Shown here: piece after piece, positions 25,845 to 33,253 of the stretch
Layout of the letters: every line of letters begins with the position of its first letter
How positions within the stretch are numbered: the stretch's first letter is position 1
Made by a program: the position numbers and the translations under genes
The notes under the pieces: generated by a model
Databases searched by the model: none
Told to the model about the DNA's origin: nothing
What the model saw: only the letters and a program-made list of their open reading frames with translations
Assembly (NCBI GenBank): GCA_020161935.1
Contig: JAIUNI010000004.1
Coordinates: 62,001-126,000, forward strand
Source of the DNA: Chloroflexota bacterium
Lineage (GTDB): Bacteria; Chloroflexota; Anaerolineae; Aggregatilineales; Phototrophicaceae
Direction: 5' to 3'
DNA: 64,000 bases

Positions 25845-26830
25845 GGTTTTTTGTTTTGTGGCGGCAGTGGCGGCGGCGGCGGCAGTATACAGCCAATCAA
25901 GTCTCCAGTCGTCAGTCTCCAGTCAACAGATTACAGTTCAAGGCAAAGGCGAAATGATGCTGTTGCTGTTGTTGATGCTGTTGAGAATCAACCTCTTTTC
26001 GCAAATTTCTTCACATTCTTCATTTTCACAGTGCATTTTATGTCGGAATTGACGGCGAAGTCGTCCAAGTCGGCGGCGACATAAGGGCGTTTTTCGACAC
26101 AAAAGTTATGAATATTAGAAAAGTTAGAAATGTCGCAAATGTCGTCAGTGTCGTCAGTGTCCGAAATGTCAGTTGGCAAATTTGGCACTATAGATTTCGG
26201 CAATGGCAAATGGCAATTTCCCTGCCAATTGGTGTCATTCTCGGTCAAATGATTGGCAATGTTGGCAAAATTAGTGTTTTCGACCGTCGCCGCCAAGATT
26301 GCCAACCGTTTTATTTGCAGCGACGGAGGGTTGGTTCGCTGCTGCCCCGCAAGGGGACTATAGCAACGTTTGCTGCAAAGGTAGTCTTTAGTCGATAGTC
26401 AACAGTCGACAGTTAAAGGCAAAATATGAGGCACAGGCGGCACAACGAGGCATCAGTCTACAGTCAACAGATGACAGTCAAAGACAAAAAATCGGCGACG
26501 AAGCATGAGAGGTCTGCCGCCGCTGTCGTTGCTGATGTGATTGTTAAGGTGCGGCGGTGAAGCCCTCACCCCTACGACGGTACGCTCGCAGGCTCACTCC
26601 ACCGTCAGCCTCTCCCGACCGCTGAGTACAGCTAGGAGAGGGGAGCCGGTACAGGGATAAAGACAGCCCTTTCAATAGCATAATCGAAATGGAAGGGTTT
26701 AGGGTGAACATTTGTCAGAACATTTGGTCACTTTTTGGCGATGTCGGCGCTAACTTTACAGGGGAGGGATAACGACATAGGGTTAGCGGAGGGTTTGAAT
26801 ACAGTTTGTCGGGTTAACCGAAAGTAAACT
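25845..26830 (-). repeat. Large modular intergenic repeat, copy A (with insertions)
   Basis: No gene lies in 25796-26983. Read on the minus strand it shares ordered blocks with copies B (35800-36500) and C (55346-56110): GTTAACCCGACAAAC; ACCAAATGTTCTGACAAATG; a variable palindromic cassette; GCACCTTAACAA; heptad GACTNNN tracts; CGACTTGGACGACTTCGCCG; CATAAAATGCACTGTGAA; GGTTGATTCTCAACAGCA; and a run of CCG triplets. Copy A also has an extra segment at ~26085-26330 with a 9-nt periodic tract (26130-26172). Short open frames inside are not genes. Confidence 0.8.
26567..26645. repeat. Long-form CCTCACCCC palindromic cassette inside copy A
   Basis: Same subfamily as 18554-18632. It sits between the GCACCTTAACAA block and the TATGCT-type block of the large repeat, where copies B and C carry other palindromes. 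Confidence 0.75.
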
Positions 26831-26983
26831 TAGTTTATAAGAGTTCGAAGATGGAGAGCGGATATCATGCGAGTTGAATCACCATGCAGGGGTAATTATT
26901 ACGCGAGAGGAAGTTCTTAGTCAAACGTGGATAACTTTTGTATATCATCAGACACCTCAGTAAACGATTAAAGGAAAAATCTA

Positions 26984-27955
26984 ATGACTCATAGACGAAA
27001 TACCACTTTAATCACCATGCTATTTCTTTTGCTCAGTGTATTCTTCGGCGTAATGGCACAAGATGCAGTTATATCATCAGTGGACTACAGCCCCTCAGGT
27101 GCTAAACTTGCCTTAAGTACCGATTTCACTGTTCAAATTATCGATACTACATCAGGGCAGACAATCAGTACGCTTCCAACTTTCGATGATCTCGTGATTG
27201 CCGTCAAATGGGATTCATCGGAGACAAAATTAGCCGTTGCAACCGGAAATCGTGTCCAAATTTGGAATGTGAGTACAAACCAATCTGTATTGACGTTTCA
27301 GGATCATTCGCATCCTGTTAAATCTGTAGCTTGGAGTCCTAATGGAAACAAGATTGCAAGTGCAAGTGGTGAGGAGGTTCAAATTTGGAATTCGACAACA
27401 GGCGAACTGCTCTTAACCTTAAGTGGGCATATTCAGTCTGTAACGGAAGTGATTTGGAGTCCTGATGGAACCCAAGTGGCGACTTCAGGGCTTGATTCGG
27501 CGATCCTTGTTTGGGATGCTGCAACTGGCGAGTTACTCGAAGCCTACCGTATCCAAGACTCGCTCGATCCTGAAGTTGATAGACCGCCTATCTATTCAAT
27601 CAGTTGGAAAAGTGACGGCAGCCAAATTGCGGCGGCAAGCCTCGACGGTTCTGTCCGTATCCTCGATGCTGCTACGCTTGAACCTTTAAGTCTCCTCAAG
27701 GGACATTTGGATAGTCCTGTTTCTGTGGCTTGGTCACCGGATGGGCAGTATCTTGCTAGTGGGAGTGTAGACAGTACCATTCGTATTTGGGACGTGACGA
27801 CATCTCAGACCGTTGAAGTGATTCAGGTTGATACGAGTGTAACGTCCTTAAGTTGGAGTCCTGATAGCAGTAAACTGGCATATGCTGACGCGAACGGCAC
27901 TCTTCACATGACACCTATAACGTCATCCATGACTACGCCTACTCCGCCGCCATAA
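26984..27955 (+). CDS. Secreted WD40-repeat beta-propeller protein
   Basis: 323 residues. A hydrophobic signal sequence (residues ~9-25, ending GVMAQDA) is followed by about six to seven WD40 blades, recognisable by VKSVAWSPNGNKIASASGEE, VQIWNSTTGELLLTLSGH, VTEVIWSPDGTQVATSG and YLASGSVDSTIRIWDV. A Thr/Pro tail ends the protein. It is likely a scaffold outside the membrane. The gene is visibly more A+T-rich than its neighbours and is flanked by repeats on both sides, which suggests acquisition. AAAGGAAAA precedes the ATG. Confidence 0.85.
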   Translation: MTHRRNTTLITMLFLLLSVFFGVMAQDAVISSVDYSPSGAKLALSTDFTVQIIDTTSGQTISTLPTFDDLVIAVKWDSSETKLAVATGNRVQIWNVSTNQSVLTFQDHSHPVKSVAWSPNGNKIASASGEEVQIWNSTTGELLLTLSGHIQSVTEVIWSPDGTQVATSGLDSAILVWDAATGELLEAYRIQDSLDPEVDRPPIYSISWKSDGSQIAAASLDGSVRILDAATLEPLSLLKGHLDSPVSVAWSPDGQYLASGSVDSTIRIWDVTTSQTVEVIQVDTSVTSLSWSPDSSKLAYADANGTLHMTPITSSMTTPTPPP

Positions 27956-28112
27956 AACACTTGGCGCTCTCTATCTTTCTTGGCGTTCTTGGCGTTCTTG
28001 GCGATTCGGTTTTCGCCTTCGCCTTGAGCTAACGACTTCTCTCCCTCCATCGAAGGGTGGAGCAACCGGCAGCCCCGAATCGGTTATACTGTTTTCGGGA
28101 GAAATAACAACC

Positions 28113-29336
28113 ATGTCGAAAACTGTATTCTTCAATATCCCCGCGCAGGGGCATATCAACCCTGCCTTACCCGTTGTCCGCGAGCTGGTGCAGCGCGGCG
28201 AAACGATCATCTGCGTGAATACCGAGGATACCCGCGCCGCCCACGAAGCCACCGGTGCGACCTTCATTGCCTACCCGCACATCCCCACGATGGAGGGACT
28301 CATCAACAACGCAGGTGGGGGCAACCTCGCCGATAACGCGCTTGAACTGGTCAAAATCGCCGAGTTCATCATGCCGTGGGTACTGGAACTGCTGGAACGC
28401 GAGAAGCCGGACACCGTGCTGTTCGACTCGCTGGCCTCGTGGGGGCGGCAGGCGGCAAATAAGCTCGGCATCCCCGGCGCGGCTTCCATCAGCACCTTTG
28501 TCATCACGCCCAGTTCGATGCCGCCTGTCCCGCCGCTGACCCTGCTCAACATGCTCGGCAGTATCGTGGTGCGGATGCCCGCTTACTGGCAAACGGCGTG
28601 GCGGATGCGCCAGAAGTTCGGGGTCAAAGGCGTGGGCTTGGCCGGGGCGCTCAGTAATACCGGCGCGATGAATATCGTGTACACGTCCTCAAAGTTCCAA
28701 CCCGCCAGTGAGAAGCTCGGCAGCACGTATAAGTTTGTCGGGCCATCGCTCGCCGAACGCAAAGACGACTCCGGCTTCCCCTTTGAGGCGATCACCGGCA
28801 GTCCGGTCGTCTATATCTCGCTGGGGACGATCAACAACGACAACCTCGATTTTTACCGCCAGTGTTTCGAGGCGTTCGGTCATCATCCGGCGCAGTTTAT
28901 TCTCTCCGCCGGAAAGCGAACCGACATCAACGCGCTCGGCACGATTCCGGCGAACTTCATCGTCCGTAACTTCGTGCCACAGTTGGAAATCCTCAAGCGG
29001 GTGGACGTATTCGTCACTCACGGCGGTATGAACAGCGTCCATGAAGGCTTATACTATAACGTGCCGCTGATCGTTATCCCCCAGCAGTTGGAACAGGGTT
29101 TAGTCGCCCAGCAGGTCGTCAACCACGGCGCGGGGGTGGCGCTGGCGAACAACGCGCCGTTCGGGCAAACGACCGCGCCCATGCTGCGGGCAGCGCTTGA
29201 ACAGGTGCTGGCTCAAAAGGCGCAGTACCACGCGGCAGCCGTCTTGCTCGGGGAGTCGTTACGGGCGGCAGGCGGTTACCAGCGGGCGGCGGGGGAACTG
29301 ATCGCGTTCGGTCAACAACACAGCATAGAGCGATAG
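28113..29336 (+). CDS. UGT/MGT-type glycosyltransferase (GT1 family)
   Basis: 407 residues. N-terminal acceptor domain FFNIPAQGHINPALPVVREL, as in macrolide glycosyltransferases, and a C-terminal donor domain with VYISLGTINNDNLDFYRQCF and VTHGGMNSVHEGLYYNVPLI, the HGG...E UDP-sugar motif, then a conserved PQQLEQGLVAQQV. It would glycosylate a small hydrophobic acceptor. The PHP gene follows 9 bases downstream, suggesting one operon. It belongs to a different subfamily from the enzyme at 9142-10413. Confidence 0.88.
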   Translation: MSKTVFFNIPAQGHINPALPVVRELVQRGETIICVNTEDTRAAHEATGATFIAYPHIPTMEGLINNAGGGNLADNALELVKIAEFIMPWVLELLEREKPDTVLFDSLASWGRQAANKLGIPGAASISTFVITPSSMPPVPPLTLLNMLGSIVVRMPAYWQTAWRMRQKFGVKGVGLAGALSNTGAMNIVYTSSKFQPASEKLGSTYKFVGPSLAERKDDSGFPFEAITGSPVVYISLGTINNDNLDFYRQCFEAFGHHPAQFILSAGKRTDINALGTIPANFIVRNFVPQLEILKRVDVFVTHGGMNSVHEGLYYNVPLIVIPQQLEQGLVAQQVVNHGAGVALANNAPFGQTTAPMLRAALEQVLAQKAQYHAAAVLLGESLRAAGGYQRAAGELIAFGQQHSIER

Positions 29337-29345
29337 GACAACAGA

Positions 29346-30236
29346 ATGCCTCTTTCGACACAGGGTTTGGTGCTGGATGCCAACAGCCCGATTGACTTTC
29401 AACTGCATACGGTTTTTAGTGACGGCGTGTGGACACCGGAAGGCTTGCTCGACCACGCCAAAGCTGCCGATTTCGGCCTGATCGCCATCACCGACCACGA
29501 CCGCGTGGATACGGTTGCCGACTTACAGACACTCGCCGCCGCTAAGGGGATGCCGGTGTTGGTGGCGGCTGAACTCAGCACGCGCTGGAAGGGGCAGTCG
29601 GTCGACGTGCTGTGCTTCGGCTATGATCCGGCAGCGCCCCATTTGCGGCAGGTTTCAACCAAACTCTGGGACATGCAGAACGCCAACATCACCCAAGCCT
29701 TCGCCCGGATGCGGTCAAAGGGCTACACCATCATCAAAGACTTGCTGGAAGAAGATGAGGTTGAACAGGCCAAAATGCTGGCGGGTATTCTCGCCTTGCC
29801 CTCGGCACGCCAGCCGCACGAACTCGCGAAACTGCTGGCGAAGCTGGGCTTCGAGGGCGACGAACCCGCGCTCTGGCAGGCGATGCAAGAAGTCGGCGTG
29901 CGCTTCGAGGGGAACGAGATTGCCCCGGTGGTGGAAGCGGTTCATGCGGACGGCGGTGTATGCCTCATCGCGCACCCCGGTCGCGGCGTGTACTACCCGA
30001 TATTTGACCCACCCATGCTGGACGAACTCCGCGCCGAAGTGCCGATTGACGGCTTCGAGGCGTATTACCCGCTGCACAAGCCGGAGCAAACCGCCATGTA
30101 TATCGAGTACGCCGCGAAGCACGATTTGCTCGTCAGCGCTGGCTCGGACTCGCACGGCAATAACCGCGACCCGATTGCCTATCCCGCCCACTACGCGCGT
30201 AAGCTGCTCGAACGGGTGGGCGTGACGGTAAGATAG
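29346..30236 (+). CDS. PHP-domain phosphoesterase-like protein
   Basis: 296-residue metal-dependent PHP fold. The first motif, normally DxHxH, reads IDFQLHTVFSDG, so the first histidine is Gln. The remaining ligands are present: AITDHDRVDTV, CLIAHPGRG and SAGSDSHGNN. Members hydrolyse phosphoesters, including nucleotides and 3'-phosphoadenosine compounds. The Gln may change metal content or reduce activity; I have the impression that such variants occur in related bacteria but cannot check. AGGACAACAG precedes the ATG, and the gene is close behind the glycosyltransferase. Confidence 0.8.
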   Translation: MPLSTQGLVLDANSPIDFQLHTVFSDGVWTPEGLLDHAKAADFGLIAITDHDRVDTVADLQTLAAAKGMPVLVAAELSTRWKGQSVDVLCFGYDPAAPHLRQVSTKLWDMQNANITQAFARMRSKGYTIIKDLLEEDEVEQAKMLAGILALPSARQPHELAKLLAKLGFEGDEPALWQAMQEVGVRFEGNEIAPVVEAVHADGGVCLIAHPGRGVYYPIFDPPMLDELRAEVPIDGFEAYYPLHKPEQTAMYIEYAAKHDLLVSAGSDSHGNNRDPIAYPAHYARKLLERVGVTVR

Positions 30237-30250
30237 CTCGAATTGGGTTT

Positions 30251-30448
30251 CTAATGAGCGGGTTCCATAAACTTTCTCAAGGTTTCGGCTGCCTCATAGG
30301 AGTCGTAAGGCGACCAAATAGGGAAATCCATGTTGGGTAAGGCGACTTTTTCTTCCTGTGCCAATTCATAGGCTAACACTTGGAGCGCTTCAAGTTTCTC
30401 AGTTCGGTTAAGTCTACGGAGTGTGTCGAGTATTTCTTCATTGATCAT
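30251..30448 (-). CDS. Small protein with IWSPYDSYEAA motif (antitoxin-like)
   Basis: 65 residues: an N-terminal amphipathic helix (ILDTLRRLNRTEKLEALQVL) and a C-terminal FPIWSPYDSYEAAETLRKFM. This tail is familiar from small plasmid and chromosomal proteins of Cyanobacteria and Chloroflexota sometimes annotated as toxin-antitoxin components. A good Shine-Dalgarno (GAGGTGA) supports translation. No toxin is encoded beside it. Confidence 0.7.
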   Translation of the reverse strand: MINEEILDTLRRLNRTEKLEALQVLAYELAQEEKVALPNMDFPIWSPYDSYEAAETLRKFMEPAH

Positions 30449-30511
30449 GATTCACCTCACGTCAATTCATATCTGTCAATTATACGTGTGTTGTCAATCG
30501 AAATGGCCTGC

Positions 30512-30964
30512 TTAACCTTTGTCGGTTGCATTCCGGTTGAGCAGCCGCTTGAGCAACCCACGCAGGTCGTCGAGGCCATTGCCGCCGAGTGCCGCCGCGT
30601 ACTCGGCTTGGATCTCCGCCATAATCGCGAAGGCATCGCTCATGAAGTTGCCGTTTTCCTGCGCCATTTTGATGATGACCGCCCGCTTATCGCTAGGGTC
30701 GGGCGAACGCTCCACGTAGCCCTGCGCTTCTAACTCGCGGATGAGATCGCCCATCGACTGCTTGGTCATGCCCGCGCGTTCCGCCAGCGTGACGATGCGC
30801 GACCCCGCCGGTTCGATGTACGAGAGGATCGTCAGGTGCGTGGCGCTCAGTTGGGTATAGCCGCGCGCGTGGAGCTTCTCGGCACAGCGCGTTTGGAAGT
30901 CGCGCATGGCGAGGTTCAGCAGGCGGCCGATATTGTCGTCGTAGCTGTCGGTTACTTCGGGCAT
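30512..30964 (-). CDS. MarR-family transcriptional regulator (with divergent peroxiredoxin)
   Basis: 150-residue winged-helix regulator: helices LSATHLTILSYIEPAGSRIV, the recognition region LAERAGMTKQSMGDLIRELE and the wing QGYVERSPDPSDKRAVIIKM, which carries the DxRxx MarR signature. It is divergent from the peroxiredoxin gene, and the shared intergenic region has a promoter overlapped by an inverted repeat. It probably senses oxidants or phenolics and represses both genes. No obvious redox cysteine of the OhrR type is seen near its N-terminus except one in FQTRCAEKL. Confidence 0.87.
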   Translation of the reverse strand: MPEVTDSYDDNIGRLLNLAMRDFQTRCAEKLHARGYTQLSATHLTILSYIEPAGSRIVTLAERAGMTKQSMGDLIRELEAQGYVERSPDPSDKRAVIIKMAQENGNFMSDAFAIMAEIQAEYAAALGGNGLDDLRGLLKRLLNRNATDKG

Positions 30965-30975
30965 ACATCAACCTG

Positions 30976-31025
30976 TTGACAAATTAGTCAGCTTACCTTA
31001 TTATATTAGTAAGTCAGGCTGACTA
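30976..31025 (+). promoter_or_regulatory. Peroxiredoxin promoter overlapped by a probable MarR operator
   Basis: TTGACA (30976-30981), 17-base spacer, TATTAT (30999-31004). Two nested inverted repeats cover the spacer and +1: TAGTCAGC (30985-30992) with GCTGACTA (31018-31025), and CTTAC (30992-30996) with GTAAG (31009-31013). MarR binding here would block RNA polymerase. Confidence 0.72.
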
Positions 31026-31084
31026 GTTACCAAGATTCTCGTTGTAGTATACCGCAATCCACTATCCCATTGGAGACGTATAAA

Positions 31085-31654
31085 ATGACTCAAACCACAA
31101 CAAAGTTGATGGCTGGTATGGCCGCGCCTATTTTCCAGTCGCCTGACCTGTTTGACCGCCCGATTAACCTCGCCGACTACCACGGCCGCTGGCTGCTGCT
31201 CTCGTTCTACCGCAACGCTGCCTGCGCCCTGTGCAACCTGCGCGTCCACGAACTCATCGCAAAGTACCCTGAGTATGAAGCCAAAGGACTGGATATGCTG
31301 GCGGTGTTTGAATCGCCCCGCGCCAACATGGGGCAATATGTGGGCAAGCAGGATGCGCCCTTCCCGCTGATTGCCGACCCCGAAGCGCGGTTGTATGACC
31401 TGTACGGCGTTGAAACCTCCGAGAGTAAGGTGCAGGCGACGATGGCCGCGCCAGATGGTCAAGCGCGGGTACAAGCTGCCGCAGCCGCCGGGTTCGCACT
31501 GACTAAAGAAGAGGGCAGCAACTTCTACCGCATCCCCGCTGACTTCCTGATCGACCCCGAGGGGATTATCCGCGAGGCGTTTTACAGCGACCTCATCGGG
31601 CAGCACCTCAGCTTGGAAGTCATTGACGAACATTTACGGACAACGGTACTCTAA
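31085..31654 (+). CDS. Peroxiredoxin / AhpC-TSA-like thioredoxin-fold protein
   Basis: 189 residues from the ATG at 31085 (GGAGA upstream); an in-frame start at 31070 lies on top of that site. The thioredoxin fold shows PIFQSPDLFDRPINLADYHG, then LLLSFYRNAACALCNLRVHE, where the CxLC-type cysteines occupy the active site, and a late DFLIDPEGIIREAFYS strand. It belongs near the AhpC/TSA-redoxin group and would reduce peroxides using a thioredoxin partner. It is controlled by the divergent MarR protein. Confidence 0.85.
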   Translation: MTQTTTKLMAGMAAPIFQSPDLFDRPINLADYHGRWLLLSFYRNAACALCNLRVHELIAKYPEYEAKGLDMLAVFESPRANMGQYVGKQDAPFPLIADPEARLYDLYGVETSESKVQATMAAPDGQARVQAAAAAGFALTKEEGSNFYRIPADFLIDPEGIIREAFYSDLIGQHLSLEVIDEHLRTTVL

Positions 31655-31671
31655 TTCATTTATCGTATATC

Positions 31672-31700
31672 GTAGGGGTTTGCCGCCGGCAAACCCCTAC
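31672..31700. repeat. Perfect 29-bp palindromic hairpin (GTAGGGGTTTGCC arms)
   Basis: Arms GTAGGGGTTTGCC and GGCAAACCCCTAC around GCC. The identical sequence occurs at 35952-35980. It may also serve as a terminator after the peroxiredoxin gene, though no T-run follows. A 9-nt periodic scrap (CTTAGCGCCTTAGCGTTA) follows at ~31718-31737. Confidence 0.85.
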
Positions 31701-31744
31701 ATTCAAAACCTTTTGTGTCTTAGCGCCTTAGCGTTAAACGTATT

Positions 31745-33049
31745 TTACGCCTGTGCCACCGCCCCAACTTCCCGCCGGACAAGTGGTTCGATCTCCTCCC
31801 ACTCGACGCTCGTCTGCCGTCCGTTGTCGAACTCGTTCAGCAGCCACGCCTGAATCGGCTGGAGTTCCGGCGCGTCTTTCGGTAGGTCGATGCCGAGGTG
31901 CTGGCGGATGAGGAAGATCAGCCCCGCGATGCCCGAGTCCTTCGTCAGCGAGACTTCCAACGGTCGACCGAGCAGTTCCGGCACATTGAACGGCGCGTAC
32001 ATCCACCAGAACTTGTTCAGCCCATCCGCATGGACACCGGCGCGGGTACGGTGGGCATCCCGCCCATACAGCGGGTACTTGGGCGGCAGCCCTTCACCCA
32101 TATCGGCGTACAAATCGACCAGCGCGTTGAGGGCTTTGAAGTCCGGCTGCCCCTCACCGTAGTAACCCATGCCGATCAGGTGGAGCAGCACGGCTTCCAG
32201 CGGCGCGTTACCCGACCGTTCGCCCTTACCCAACGACGTGCCGTTGATGACCGCGCAGCCCGCCCGCACCGCCGCGAGGCAGTTGGCGACCACCAAACCG
32301 GTGTCGTTGTGCGGGTGAAACTCCAAATCCTCCGCCGTGAGGCCCATCCCGCGCAGCTTTCGAATGATACGCGGCACGCTGCGGGGCAGCTCGACATCGT
32401 CATACGGCAGCCCTAAGCCCATCGTGTCGCACACGCGGAACTTGGGTTGCAAGCCGCTGGGAGCACAGATCGCTTGCACGGCCTCCACGAAGGGCAGCAT
32501 GAAGTCCATCGGTGCGCGGGTCGCGTCTTCAAGGTGCAAACGTGGGCGAATCCCCGCCTCGACCGTCACCCGCACCGCGTCCAAATAGGTGTTTGCGGCC
32601 TGATTGCGCCCACCCGGCTTGAACTTGTGGAAGGTGTGGTAATCCGAGGCGGAGGCTAGCATCCCCGTTTCGCGGATGCCGAGTGTCTTGATGAGTTCGA
32701 CATCCTTCGCCGAGGCGCGTATCCATGTCGTCGGCTCGATGGGTGCGCCCGCGTGGTAGCGTTCGAGCGCGCCTTGTAACGCCTCGCGGTCGGAAGGGCG
32801 GTAGACGAAGAACTCGGCCTGCCGGATCGCGCCACTTTTCCTCGTGAACGCACATAGGATGTCGTAGATGCGGAGGCTCTGTTCGGCGCTCAGGGGGAGG
32901 CCGCCCTGCTGTCCGTCGCGGTGGGTGGTCTCGGTCGCCCACGCCTGTGTGGGCAGGTCAGCGGGGCGATCCGTCCACAGGTAGCGTGGGAAATCCTCTC
33001 GCGGAAAACTCTCCAAAAAATATTCGGGTGACTGCGGTTCGGGTATCAT
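31745..33049 (-). CDS. DRE-TIM metallolyase (isopropylmalate/homocitrate synthase-like)
   Basis: 434 residues with a pyruvate-carboxyltransferase/HMGL-type TIM barrel. The signature WATETTHRDGQQGG is the metal/substrate motif (normally DxTLRDGxQ), and LEFHPHNDTGLVVANCLAA holds the HxHN(D) metal ligands, followed by INGTSLGKGERSGNAPLEAV. It condenses an acyl-CoA with a 2-oxo acid or cleaves the product. No C-terminal LeuA regulatory domain is present. It is divergent from a citrate synthase with an HTH domain, so both may serve one carboxylate pathway. The substrate is not determined. Confidence 0.8.
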   Translation of the reverse strand: MIPEPQSPEYFLESFPREDFPRYLWTDRPADLPTQAWATETTHRDGQQGGLPLSAEQSLRIYDILCAFTRKSGAIRQAEFFVYRPSDREALQGALERYHAGAPIEPTTWIRASAKDVELIKTLGIRETGMLASASDYHTFHKFKPGGRNQAANTYLDAVRVTVEAGIRPRLHLEDATRAPMDFMLPFVEAVQAICAPSGLQPKFRVCDTMGLGLPYDDVELPRSVPRIIRKLRGMGLTAEDLEFHPHNDTGLVVANCLAAVRAGCAVINGTSLGKGERSGNAPLEAVLLHLIGMGYYGEGQPDFKALNALVDLYADMGEGLPPKYPLYGRDAHRTRAGVHADGLNKFWWMYAPFNVPELLGRPLEVSLTKDSGIAGLIFLIRQHLGIDLPKDAPELQPIQAWLLNEFDNGRQTSVEWEEIEPLVRREVGAVAQA

Positions 33050-33099
33050 CTCTCTATCCTATCTCTCGACTTGTGTGTTTACGCTGCAAAACTCTTTGC

Positions 33100-33172
<73 letters not shown>

Positions 33173-33217
33173 CTTATCTTGCTTACAGAGTAGATTTTTT
33201 ATGATATACTTGTCAAT

Positions 33218-33235
33218 ATTGATTAAATAATCAAT
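33218..33235. promoter_or_regulatory. Palindromic operator ATTGATT-AAAT-AATCAAT
   Basis: Perfect 7-bp arms centred 28 bases before the citrate synthase start and within the divergent promoter region. It is a natural target for the MerR-like HTH at the N-terminus of that same protein. Confidence 0.5.
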
Positions 33236-33253
33236 GTATCCAATAAGGAAGTG

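Noticed and set aside
26108..26398. Possible 96-residue protein
   Set aside because: It runs through the 9-nt array and the large repeat; the Val/Arg-rich product simply reflects the repeats and is not shared with copies B and C.
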